This document shows positions 24,732 to 32,325 of a stretch of DNA of 64,000 nt, in pieces. How positions within the stretch are numbered: position 1 is the stretch's first letter; the number at the start of each line of letters is the position of its first letter. This stretch comes from Desulfitobacterium hafniense DCB-2. GTDB lineage: Bacteria; Bacillota; Desulfitobacteriia; Desulfitobacteriales; Desulfitobacteriaceae. Made by a program: the position numbers and the translations under genes. The notes under the pieces were generated by a model. That model saw nothing but the letters and a program-made list of their open reading frames with translations, was not told the DNA's origin and did not search any database. The stretch spans positions 2,887,001 through 2,951,000 of the forward strand of contig NC_011830.1 in the NCBI RefSeq assembly GCF_000021925.1, written 5' to 3'.

Positions 24732-24923
24732 ATGCATTTTAAAGCTGAGACTGTAGAGCAGTTTAAGGTTTTGAGGTTTATAGAGGAAATTTTTGATATT
24801 ACATGCATTTCTGTAAAACTTAAAGATAGATATTCAGTTGAAGTTATAGATATGGTTGGGGGTTCTATTTGTTTTGTTTATAAGGATGGAGAGATAATTG
24901 AATTGTATCCTTGTGGGAATTAG
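24732..24923 (+). CDS. Unknown small prophage protein
   Basis: 63 residues from ATG 24732 (begins MHFKAETVEQFKVLRFIEE) behind AAGGGGG, 10 bases after the ribbon-helix-helix gene, so likely co-transcribed. The pattern is helix then beta strands (CISVKLKDRYSVEVIDMVGGSICFVYKDGEIIEL). No family recognised. Confidence 0.55.
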   Translation: MHFKAETVEQFKVLRFIEEIFDITCISVKLKDRYSVEVIDMVGGSICFVYKDGEIIELYPCGN

Positions 24924-24952
24924 TGTAATATAAAGTTCAGGAGGGATAGGCA

Positions 24953-25165
24953 TTGGATAAAGCTGATTTAATTTTAGAGAGACTAACGGCAATGGACAGG
25001 GCTTTTCGTTCGGAAATGAAAACTTTAAATGATAAAATCGATCGCGTTTCTGATGAAGTTAAGCAGGTTTCTAGGATGCAAAAACTCACATGGGAAGCTG
25101 TTAAAGATTTGGACAAAGAAGTTGTTAGGCATGATGATGAAATTAACAAAATTAAAGCTTTGTAA
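24953..25165 (+). CDS. Short coiled-coil prophage protein, paralogue of 19261-19698
   Basis: 70 residues, TTG start at 24953 behind CAGGAGGG. The start MDKADLILERL, then MKTLNDKIDRV and QKLTWEAVKDLDKEV match the ends of the repeat-expanded protein left of attL. Here the middle repeats are absent. Predicted as one helical coiled coil; function unknown. It is the last gene of the operon and is followed by a terminator. Confidence 0.7.
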   Translation: MDKADLILERLTAMDRAFRSEMKTLNDKIDRVSDEVKQVSRMQKLTWEAVKDLDKEVVRHDDEINKIKAL

Positions 25166-25178
25166 TGCAATACATATT

Positions 25179-25208
25179 CGGCCTGGTAATCCCAGGTCGA
25201 TTTTTTTA
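25179..25208 (+). terminator. Terminator of the prophage regulator operon
   Basis: CGGCCTGG-TAAT-CCCAGGTCG type hairpin followed by ATTTTTTTATT. Confidence 0.8.
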
Positions 25209-25981
25209 TTGTTCGGGTTTTTGTTGCCAGGCTCGCTCCCATCGGCGGTGATCCTGCTCCTGGGATAAGTGCTGCCGTGGTCTTTTTGCTGTGTTTTCCG
25301 AATTAAATTCTTCTTTTTGCTTTCAACGTTCGTACACCTTCAGGGGGCCGGGGGAAGTCCCCCGGAAATGAGCGACAGCGAATTGTAGCCGCGCGGTGTT
25401 TTGTAGACCTTTGCCAGCCCCTGTCCCGGCGTAAACAGGTTTCTGACTGTGTTCATGGATGGAGTGGGGGAGGTCGTTTTTAATCGCCGACATTGCCTTT
25501 CCCTTTGGTGATCCATTCGTAGACTCAAGTAGAGGTTTTTGCTTGGTTGAGAGCGCGCATAGCGTGATTGGCTTGTCGGCTCCGACGTTCCCCGGCCCCA
25601 GGTAATACTTACTACTTCACTTGTAACTTATATAATAATTAGTTCTTAGCATCGCCTAACCCTACCAAGCCATAAGCTAGCCTCACTTGATTCTCCCGGC
25701 CGGGAGAGGGGAGAGAGTGTTCCTCGTAACCAAGGACCTCATAGTGCCGACAAAGGAATTTTGACCGTAGTGCAACGAAGGGAAACATTCCGGCAGAGCT
25801 TCCCCGGGAATGGCAGGCGGCGACACAGGGGCCGCAGACGGAAAAGGAATACCCCGATATGCGCGCGCATGTCCCGGCTGGGTAGCCCGAAGGGCGTAGG
25901 GCAACCTAAAAGGAATACCTGTGATTGGTAGGGACTGCGCGCGCATAAACTCCGGATAAGGCCTAAAAGAAAAAGAGCACT
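25209..25981. other. Structured, gene-free phage region (candidate origin/packaging signal)
   Basis: About 770 bases with no plausible gene and visibly richer in G+C than the phage genes. It holds a CCGGGGG-AAGT-CCCCCGG hairpin (25348-25365), a 16-base palindrome TCTCCCGGCCGGGAGA (25692-25707), AAAAGGAATACC twice (25842, 25908) and TGCGCGCGCA twice (25860, 25935). Filamentous phages keep plus- and minus-strand origins and the packaging hairpin in one such intergenic region. Which hairpin does what cannot be told. Confidence 0.6.
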
Positions 25982-26020
25982 ACTCTGTATTAAAACGATA
26001 TTTAGTGCAGAGTTTATTTT
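25982..26020 (+). repeat. Right copy of the 39-bp direct repeat, followed by an 18-T run
   Basis: Its first 24 bases equal 19133-19156. It ends in a homopolymer of 18 T (26017-26034). It lies upstream of the helix-turn-helix gene and then attR, mirroring the order repeat, small gene, dif-like site left of attL. Confidence 0.85.
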
Positions 26021-26207
26021 TTTTTTTTTTTTTTGTTGTAAGATATTGGGTTTTTATCAGGTGATTAGTAATGTTTTGAAAGAAAAACAGAAAAAATAAA
26101 AAAGTTACTTGTCAATTGGCCAATAATTGTTTATATTTGTATTAATCCTATAATAGATATTCCCTGTAGAGTTGTGCTAAATTTTTAGTGCAAGGGGGAA
26201 TATTTTC

Positions 26208-26390
26208 ATGGCCAGACCTGAGAAAAATCTTAACGAAAATTTGATTCTTGATCTTTATAAGCAAGGATATACTTCACGAGAAATAGCTAAGCAGGTTGGG
26301 GTTTCACCAACTACTGTAATGAATCGTATTCGTAAATATGGAACTGTTAGTGTGAGTTTTAGCGTGAAAAGGGATTTCATTCAGAATTAG
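26208..26390 (+). CDS. Small helix-turn-helix protein at the prophage right end
   Basis: 60 residues. LILDLYKQGYTSREIAKQVGVSPTTVMNRIRKYG is a clear Hin/resolvase-type or HTH_23-type helix-turn-helix, filling most of the protein. ATG 26208 follows AAGGGGGAA. A TATAAT box (26149-26154) lies upstream. As the last gene before attR it may control phage expression or aid Xer recombination; no further domain is present. Confidence 0.75.
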   Translation: MARPEKNLNENLILDLYKQGYTSREIAKQVGVSPTTVMNRIRKYGTVSVSFSVKRDFIQN

Positions 26391-26416
26391 TATACCCCTC
26401 CACGGGTATGCTGACA

Positions 26417-26444
26417 GCTTTACATAATATCTATTATAGGACCC
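26417..26444. other. attR: right dif-like site of the prophage
   Basis: It contains CTTTACATAATATCTATT (26418-26435), identical to attL, followed by ATAGGACCC. Joining the left arm of attL with the right arm of attR rebuilds a host dif in which 22 of 28 positions match the Bacillus subtilis site I remember, including TAGGA of the XerC arm. Confidence 0.85.
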
Positions 26445-26456
26445 AAAATAAAAAAA

Positions 26457-26508
26457 GAAAGACCCTTCCCTTAGCTGAGTTCCTGTCTGTCATTTGGGAA
26501 GGTCTTTA
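26457..26508 (-). terminator. Terminator facing the Cys-rich gene
   Basis: AAGACCTTCCC / GGGAAGGGTCTT on the - strand followed by TCTTTTTTTATTTT. It ends the leftward transcript just outside attR. Confidence 0.75.
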
Positions 26509-26543
26509 AATAAGCATAAATAAGCTATTGAGCTCAGAGTTAA

Positions 26544-26774
26544 CTAATTGTCTTCGTTTTTAATTCTAAACGTTTTAACGGGATGTTTCGTTCTAATATC
26601 TTCAGTGTTGATTATAATTTCCTCGATTTCAATGCCCGCAAAGTCAGCTGTAGATTCTATACACTGACAGCAATTATCACAGGTTTTTTCGCTGTTTAAT
26701 TCACAGCGGTCGCATTCACCGCATTCAGTACAGAGTCGATTCTCAAGGACACAAGATTCACCGTATTGTTTCAT
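26544..26774 (-). CDS. Cysteine-rich small protein
   Basis: 76 residues with ten Cys in the first 38 positions (CTECGECDRCELN, CDNCCQC), suggesting metal or Fe-S binding. The C-terminal half is acidic with a beta pattern (IEIEEIIINTEDI). Function not recognised. It is first - strand gene right of the prophage and lies 46 bases downstream of the carboxypeptidase gene, so it may be co-transcribed with it. Confidence 0.7.
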   Translation of the reverse strand: MKQYGESCVLENRLCTECGECDRCELNSEKTCDNCCQCIESTADFAGIEIEEIIINTEDIRTKHPVKTFRIKNEDN

Positions 26775-26820
26775 GATTCAGCACTCCCATGTTTAATAAA
26801 CTGACCCTAGTCAGCTTAGA

Positions 26821-27879
26821 CTACGGTACAAAAAATCCTGGTATATTATAAAACGCATCCGGACTGCTTAAAATATTTTTTAAGGCCGACCGTGTTCGTA
26901 TCTTAGCCATTCCTTGGTCCAATAACTCAACAGTATCCGTATAACGCTGCTTACTGCCTAATAGGACCAATAAAAGGTCGCCGTCCTCACTTGTGATATA
27001 TGTTACAAGGCACTGGCCGGCTTCGGTTGTGGTCCCTGTTTTAAGCCCTTGATCTCCCGGATAAATACCTAAAAGTTGATTCGTATTGGAGATTTCCCGG
27101 ACCTGCTTCCAACCGTTGGCATCGGTCCATTCTACCGATGCCTTTTTTTGATTGATATAATCCATGAGCACAGGGGTTTCCGTTACCTTTGCAGCAATAA
27201 TGGCTAAATCTTTGGCAGTAGTATATTGATCTTCTGCCGGCATACCATCGGCTGTTTTAAACTGACTATCCTGACAACCGAGTTCAGCGGCATAACTATT
27301 CATGGCCTGAATAAACTGCTCCTTAGTGCCATAAGCTGCCACAGCTAAGGCATTGGCGGCGTCATTGGCACTGTATACATACATTGCCGTAAACAAGTCC
27401 TTGACAAGGATCTTATCCCCAGGCTTAAAGCCAAGAACAGAGCCTTCCACCTTAACTTCCTCTCCTAAGGTAATGAGCTCATCCGCTTGCAGCTTTTCAT
27501 GAACAAGAAGCCCGGTTAAAAGTTTTACCGTGCTGGCAGGCGCCCGGTGTGTATCCCCGTTTTTCTCCAGAAGCCTCTCCCCTGTTTGTAAATTAAGCAT
27601 AAGATAGCTGGAGTCTTCAGGAGGCGTAAATTGATTAGCATCCACTTGACTCTGGGATGTCTTGGTCAGGTTGAGGTTGCTCTTTCCGGCACCTTTGTCA
27701 AGAGATGCCCCTTTATCCGGGTTCTCTTGACCGTTTAAGAGATTAGAACTTAGAGTATGAAGGGTACTCGCTAAACCCGTTCGATCCAACAAACCTGGAA
27801 AAAAGGTTAAAACGATTGCCGCTGTCGCAATCATCGTTAAAAACGTAAGGAAAACTCTTTTCCTTGATTTTTTACTCAT
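26821..27879 (-). CDS. D-alanyl-D-alanine carboxypeptidase (penicillin-binding protein, S11)
   Basis: 352 residues. There is an N-terminal signal/anchor segment (about 9-28) and a Ser/Lys-rich spacer. The S11 peptidase domain shows the active-site tetrad STVK (APASTVKLLTG), the second motif SAN (YSANDAAN) and KTG (LKTGTTTEAGQC). It removes the terminal D-Ala from stem pentapeptides outside the membrane. The C-terminal PBP5-type domain is short or missing compared with the second copy at 58743. Confidence 0.9.
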   Translation of the reverse strand: MSKKSRKRVFLTFLTMIATAAIVLTFFPGLLDRTGLASTLHTLSSNLLNGQENPDKGASLDKGAGKSNLNLTKTSQSQVDANQFTPPEDSSYLMLNLQTGERLLEKNGDTHRAPASTVKLLTGLLVHEKLQADELITLGEEVKVEGSVLGFKPGDKILVKDLFTAMYVYSANDAANALAVAAYGTKEQFIQAMNSYAAELGCQDSQFKTADGMPAEDQYTTAKDLAIIAAKVTETPVLMDYINQKKASVEWTDANGWKQVREISNTNQLLGIYPGDQGLKTGTTTEAGQCLVTYITSEDGDLLLVLLGSKQRYTDTVELLDQGMAKIRTRSALKNILSSPDAFYNIPGFFVP

Positions 27880-28022
27880 ATCTTGCCTTCTTTATAAGAT
27901 GATAAGATGTACTGGACAATATCGACCTCTCTATATAATAATGAATTTTAACCCTAAGGGCAAGACCATCATGAAATTACCAACCAATTGGCAATTTGGT
28001 TGGTAATAGGGTTGTTCTGCTT

Positions 28023-28841
28023 CTAACTCTGACTTTGCTGCCAGATATATAGGAACGGATAAGGATTCACCCACTCGCCATTAGGAAGTTCAATACCAAA
28101 GTGCAGATGATCCGGAGTTGTCAGAGCATCCCCCGTATGGCCCAATGTCCCCAAAAAATCCCCTTTCCTAACCTCTTGGCCTTCCCGGAGTTGAGGGTTT
28201 ATAGCCTTTAGATGAGCATAGTAATAATAGTTGCCATCTTCTCCCCTAACCCCTACCCGTTCTCCGCCAAGGCGGTTCCAACCCAGCTTCTCAACTTTGC
28301 CGTTGCCAGCACTGATAATGGGAATGCCTTCTGCGCCAAAAATGTCCGTTCCCTCATGTCTGCGTGCTCCACCCTCCCGATCTGCCCCAAAGGTATCCAT
28401 GTACCAGACCTGACCCATCACCGGAAAAGCAAAACGGCCCGGCTCATAAAAGGGATAAGTTAAAAGAATCTGCCGCCTCTCAAGGATTTGTCGAACAACA
28501 TCTTCACTGATTTGGATTTCCTTGTTTTTCCAAACAATGTCTTGAAGCCCTATGCCCTGTTGGAGCTGTTGGATGAGGTAATGCTCTGCATCTATTTCAA
28601 CGGTGCTTCGTACAGCTATTAAATCCGCCCAAGCCTCAGGAGAAATCCCCTCCCCTTCTTTCTGACATTGCAGCACAAGTTCAGCAGACAGATTCGTGAG
28701 ATAAGGATAGATATCAGCAGAGATCTTGGGGGGCTTATGGATGCCCTTCCAGGCAACTGCGCTGATCAGAATGACCACAAGCAGCTTCAGGAACAAAGTC
28801 CAGTGCTTTTGTCTCGGTTTAAGGCCTTTGCGCGTCCTCAT
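28023..28841 (-). CDS. Membrane-anchored M23 (LytM-like) metallopeptidase
   Basis: 272 residues. N-terminal TM at about 14-32. The catalytic domain at the C-terminus has the zinc ligands in RRHEGTDIF (His and Asp) and HLHFGIEL (HxH), plus Y-rich GNYYYYAHLK. M23 enzymes cut peptide cross-links, and sporulation or division homologues may be inactive signalling partners; all ligands are present here. The stop is followed by a carboxypeptidase gene 144 bases on, both reading left. Confidence 0.88.
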   Translation of the reverse strand: MRTRKGLKPRQKHWTLFLKLLVVILISAVAWKGIHKPPKISADIYPYLTNLSAELVLQCQKEGEGISPEAWADLIAVRSTVEIDAEHYLIQQLQQGIGLQDIVWKNKEIQISEDVVRQILERRQILLTYPFYEPGRFAFPVMGQVWYMDTFGADREGGARRHEGTDIFGAEGIPIISAGNGKVEKLGWNRLGGERVGVRGEDGNYYYYAHLKAINPQLREGQEVRKGDFLGTLGHTGDALTTPDHLHFGIELPNGEWVNPYPFLYIWQQSQS

Positions 28842-28900
28842 TCATCTCTCCCCTCTCTACAATGCATAATATGGGGGGAAAGGTCGGATTAGAAGTATAA

Positions 28901-29263
28901 CTAAGGCTGATTCTTTAAGATCGGAGTATAAATCACTTGACCGGTTTGTATGGTAGTATCTGTGAGCTGATTGTATTCCATAATTTTAAGAACAAGCGTA
29001 CGGGTATCGATTTGCAGGCCGGAGTTCTCAGCCAAGGACCAAAGAGTGTCCCCGGATTGAACGATTTGCGGCTGGAAAGCAAGGTCCTCTACCCTGCTGT
29101 TTGCCTGGCTCCAGTCCCAGAAGAACCAGCCCATACTGCCAAAGACCATGAGGAAAAGCAGCATATAAGAACACAGCTGCCTTTGCAGTTGTTTCATTCG
29201 ATAATTCCGATAGCTTCTATAATGGCCTCTGTAGTTCCGGACGGAAGAAGAACAAGCACTCAT
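28901..29263 (-). CDS. LysM membrane protein, YneA-like SOS division inhibitor
   Basis: 120 residues: a basic, Tyr/Arg-rich N-terminus, a TM (about 32-50) and a LysM domain (IVQSGDTLWSLAENSG, about 68-113). Divergent placement from lexA with LexA boxes between them is the arrangement of B. subtilis yneA, which delays division during SOS. Assignment is from architecture and context. Confidence 0.7.
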   Translation of the reverse strand: MSACSSSVRNYRGHYRSYRNYRMKQLQRQLCSYMLLFLMVFGSMGWFFWDWSQANSRVEDLAFQPQIVQSGDTLWSLAENSGLQIDTRTLVLKIMEYNQLTDTTIQTGQVIYTPILKNQP

Positions 29264-29303
29264 ATTAATCCCCCTCTATGTTCCTGTTAAAACTAAATAA
29301 ATA

Positions 29304-29317
29304 CGAACATAAGTTCT
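29304..29317. promoter_or_regulatory. LexA box proximal to the yneA-like gene
   Basis: CGAACATAAGTTCT, close to the Gram-positive LexA consensus CGAACRNRYGTTYG. It lies 41 bases upstream of the LysM gene start. Confidence 0.75.
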
Positions 29318-29362
29318 TGAAAACAGTATAAAGGAGACCAGGAAGATTCGTCAATACTTTTT

Positions 29363-29402
29363 CGAACATTTGTTTGCACAGAAGAATATTTAATGCTAAA
29401 AT
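29363..29402 (+). promoter_or_regulatory. lexA promoter with overlapping LexA box
   Basis: The LexA box CGAACATTTGTTTG (29363-29376) overlaps the -35 box TTGCAC (29374-29379). After exactly 17 bases comes TAAAAT (29397-29402). This predicts autorepression and DNA-damage induction. Confidence 0.82.
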
Positions 29403-29433
29403 AGGTTTAGAACATATGAAAGGGGGAAATTGG

Positions 29434-30048
29434 GTGTATCCAGATTTATCACAGAGACAGACCGATATCTTGGAGTATATTAAACGGGTTATTCGAGAAA
29501 AGGGTTATCCCCCCTCTGTCCGCGAAATAGGCGACGCCGTTGGCTTGATGTCCAGTTCCACTGTTCACGGGCATTTGCAGACCATTGAGGAAAAGGGGTA
29601 CATACGTCGCGATCCCACCAAACCTCGAGCCATTGAGATATTAGACAGTTCCAGTGATGCTAATGAGAAAAAGACTGTTTTTGTCCCCATCATTGGCAAA
29701 GTAACCGCCGGGCAGCCTATTTTAGCCCAGGAGAATATCGAAGATACGTTCCCGCTTCCTGTTGATGTGGTTAACTCAGACACAGTGTTCATGCTGAGAG
29801 TCAAAGGCGAAAGTATGATTGATGCGGGAATTATGGATGGGGATCTTATTTTAGTACGCCAGCAAAAAGTAGCCCGTAATGGCGAGATCGTCGTGGCCAT
29901 GATTGATGAAGAAGCTACGGTAAAACGGTTCTACAAGGAAAAAACACTGATTCGCCTGCAACCTGAAAACCCTTATATGGAGCCTATCTACTCTCAGGAT
30001 GTCACTATCTTGGGCAAAGTTATTGGGGTATTTCGTATTTTACACTGA
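29434..30048 (+). CDS. lexA: LexA SOS repressor
   Basis: 204 residues. The N-terminal winged helix (LSQRQTDILEYIKRVIREKGYPPSVREIG) recognises LexA boxes. The cleavage site Ala-Gly is in VTAGQPIL, the catalytic Ser in GESMIDAG and the Lys in ATVKRF. I choose GTG 29434 (MYPDLSQ) behind AAAGGGGG because LexA proteins begin a few residues before LSxRQ; the ATG at 29374 overlaps the promoter. Confidence 0.95.
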   Translation: MYPDLSQRQTDILEYIKRVIREKGYPPSVREIGDAVGLMSSSTVHGHLQTIEEKGYIRRDPTKPRAIEILDSSSDANEKKTVFVPIIGKVTAGQPILAQENIEDTFPLPVDVVNSDTVFMLRVKGESMIDAGIMDGDLILVRQQKVARNGEIVVAMIDEEATVKRFYKEKTLIRLQPENPYMEPIYSQDVTILGKVIGVFRILH

Positions 30049-30069
30049 TTTATAAACTACAGGGACAGC

Positions 30070-30118
30070 AAAAGCAGACCTCCATTCCACACTGATGTGG
30101 GTGGATGTCTGCTTTTTT
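30070..30118 (+). terminator. lexA terminator
   Basis: AAAGCAGAC ... GTCTGCTTT stem with inner TCCA/TGGA pairing and a TTTTTTAT tail. Confidence 0.85.
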
Positions 30119-30233
30119 ATTATGAAAGTACAATGACAGGCAGGATTTTTATGGTAGAATGGATCTATTAAATTTATATTTGTGCGGAGCGAACTTTGCA
30201 ATGGCAGCAAGGGAACTGTGAGGTTAAGAAATC

Positions 30234-31034
30234 ATGATAGACAAAAAAATCATCATACAATTTACGACGCTGACATTTTGCATAGCCTATCTTGTATCAG
30301 GCGCTTTGATTGCACTTGGGCAATTCGGATATTCGGTTCACAATTGGGTTCACTCGTTACAGCAATTTGGGATGAATATTCCTTTTGCAATCTATATTTT
30401 GTCGCCTGCTATTGCTTCATATATCGTTCTCAAGAAAAATAACAAAATAGCAGATTTTAAGGAATGGTTGAAAACTGTTTTTTACGCCAAAAATAACATC
30501 TCTCTCTATTTGTTCGTTGTTGCAGGGCTTGCACTCTATTTTTTGATACATATTGCAGTTTCAGGCCCCACGGCAATGGTGCTGCCATTTTATACGTTCT
30601 TCCTTTCCCTGCCTGGTAATCTTATTATCGGCGGCTTGGAGGAAGCTGGCTGGATGTACGTATTGCAGCCTGAGCTTGACAAAAAATATGGCTTTGTTCT
30701 ATCTTCTCTTTTTGTTGGCATCATTTGGATTTTATGGCATATCCCTCTCTTCTTCATTCCGGGGACGAATCATGGCGAGGGCCTCATTAACTTTTGGATG
30801 TTTGCAGTTCAACTCATGGCCTTTCGGTTTTTCAACGGGGCAATCTACAAAATATCAGGAAAAGGCCGTGTGTTTATGTGCGTATTATTCCACACCATGT
30901 TCAATGCGGTATCTCCCCTCTTTGGCACCATGACGATGACTTGGGCGGGAACAATTGCCGCAAATACTGTGATTGTTCTTGTTTCAATGGTAACCGTTGT
31001 GATATACGACCAAAAGAGCAGGCGAATGGTATAA
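30234..31034 (+). CDS. CPBP-family intramembrane protease
   Basis: 266 residues, about seven to eight TM segments. Family motifs: EEAGWMYVLQ (the EExxxR motif, with a non-Arg residue at the last place), ILWHIPLFF and LFHTMFNAV (His motifs). CPBP members include CAAX-prenyl-type and bacteriocin-immunity proteases. Substrate unknown. It is a + strand exception in a - strand region, like lexA. The missing Arg lowers certainty about activity. Confidence 0.8.
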   Translation: MIDKKIIIQFTTLTFCIAYLVSGALIALGQFGYSVHNWVHSLQQFGMNIPFAIYILSPAIASYIVLKKNNKIADFKEWLKTVFYAKNNISLYLFVVAGLALYFLIHIAVSGPTAMVLPFYTFFLSLPGNLIIGGLEEAGWMYVLQPELDKKYGFVLSSLFVGIIWILWHIPLFFIPGTNHGEGLINFWMFAVQLMAFRFFNGAIYKISGKGRVFMCVLFHTMFNAVSPLFGTMTMTWAGTIAANTVIVLVSMVTVVIYDQKSRRMV

Positions 31035-31088
31035 AAATAACCCTGAACTCCGCTGACTAAACGGCTTTCAGGGCTGTATACCGATATA

Positions 31089-32174
31089 CTAACGGGATAT
31101 TTTCCGGGAACGGCTGTCTCTAAAGCGTTGGAAGCCCAGTTCGATCAAGCGGGTGATCAATTCGGTGTAAGGGATGCCGCTAGCTTCCCAAAGCTTAGGG
31201 TACATGGAGATCTGAGTGAACCCCGGCATGGTATTGATTTCGTTGATGTAGATCTGACCGCCCTCCGTGACGAAGAAATCCACCCGGCTTAAGCCGCAGG
31301 CTTCGACGGCTTTGAAGGCGGCAACAGCCTTTTCCTGCAAACTCCTGACGACCTCGGGAGCCAAAGGAGCGGGAATCACCAGCTGAGAGCCGGTGTCGAT
31401 GTACTTGGCTTCATAATCATAAAAATCCTTGGCGGGAAGAATCTCTCCCGGGATACTGGCTTGGGCATCCTCATTGCCCAGGACACTCAACTCAATTTCG
31501 CGTCCCACGATATTTTGCTCTACGACCAGTTTGCGATCGTACTCCGCAGCAAGCTGGAGGGCTTGGATGAGCTCCTCCCTGTTCCGTGCTTTGGAAATGC
31601 CTACACTGGAGCCTAAATTGGCAGGCTTGACAAAACAAGGATAACCCAAAGAGTGTTCGATATTATCCAGCAGTTGCTCCATCGGTTTCTGGAGCATGGT
31701 TCTAAGTACGGTGATATAAGGGGCTTGGGGCAGGCCCGCTTCGGTAAAAACTGCTTTCATACGGTCTTTATCCATACCCAGAGCGGAGCCGAGAACTCCG
31801 GAGCCGGCGTAAGGAATATTGGCCATTTCAAACAAGCCCTGAATGGTCCCATCCTCTCCGAAGGGTCCGTGAAGAACGGGGAAAATCAAAGCAAACTTCC
31901 CATCTTGAGGAAGGGAACTGCCGTCTAAAGCGATAAAGCGGGGGTTCGTAGGATCGTGGGCAAGAATGACAGGAATACCCTCCAGCGCGGGGTCCTGCTG
32001 CCATTGTTCAGGACGTATTCCCCAGTGCCATTGGCCGTTTTTGGCAATGCCAATCGTCTCTATCTCATATTTTTCTTGATCGATGGCCTTAAGTACAGAA
32101 CTGGCAGAGTTCAGGGAAACCTCATGTTCTCCGGATTGACCTCCGAAGAGAATAATAATCTTTTGCCGTGTCAT
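31089..32174 (-). CDS. ddl: D-alanine--D-alanine ligase
   Basis: 361 residues of an ATP-grasp ligase: FGGQSGEHEVSLNSA at the N-terminus, GSALGMDKDRMK, CFVKPANLGSSVGISK (ATP loop with the Ser), FYDYEAKY and INEINTMPGFT (Mg-binding Asn/Glu). It joins two D-Ala for peptidoglycan synthesis. I start at MTRQK (32174); an ATG four codons earlier touches the ribosome site GAGAGG. It fits with nearby carboxypeptidase and M23 genes. Confidence 0.93.
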   Translation of the reverse strand: MTRQKIIILFGGQSGEHEVSLNSASSVLKAIDQEKYEIETIGIAKNGQWHWGIRPEQWQQDPALEGIPVILAHDPTNPRFIALDGSSLPQDGKFALIFPVLHGPFGEDGTIQGLFEMANIPYAGSGVLGSALGMDKDRMKAVFTEAGLPQAPYITVLRTMLQKPMEQLLDNIEHSLGYPCFVKPANLGSSVGISKARNREELIQALQLAAEYDRKLVVEQNIVGREIELSVLGNEDAQASIPGEILPAKDFYDYEAKYIDTGSQLVIPAPLAPEVVRSLQEKAVAAFKAVEACGLSRVDFFVTEGGQIYINEINTMPGFTQISMYPKLWEASGIPYTELITRLIELGFQRFRDSRSRKISR

Positions 32175-32325
32175 TGGCGTACCCATCCTCTCTATTCTAT
32201 TTTAGAAAATAGCCCAGAAAACCTGAAAACAGTGCTTAGGTGTGTACGGATGTACATAAAGCTGCACAAGCCAAGCAACAGGTTTACTCTATACTATATG
32301 CACAGGGGTGAAAAGGCTGCCACAA

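Larger units (their letters stand above)
19756..26435 (+). mobile_element. Inovirus-like filamentous prophage integrated at dif
   Basis: An 18-bp direct repeat with dif character brackets about 6.66 kb, a normal inovirus genome size. All phage genes are on the + strand in filamentous-phage order: HUH Rep, small unknown, ssDNA-binding-like protein, adsorption-like protein with signal peptide and C-terminal anchor, three 52-54 residue membrane proteins, coat-like protein, hairpin terminator, Zot/pI ATPase, then small regulators and a structured non-coding region. No integrase lies inside, which fits use of host Xer recombinases (as in CTXphi). No secretin (pIV) is present, as expected for a host with one membrane. 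The coat assignments are by position and topology only. Confidence 0.88.

Noticed and set aside
19133..26005. The 24-bp identical direct repeat as attachment site of the tyrosine recombinase at 18060
   Set aside because: The match fades gradually on its right side instead of ending sharply, and the inner 18-bp repeats have clear dif character and bound a normal inovirus size. The recombinase also lies outside both boundaries.
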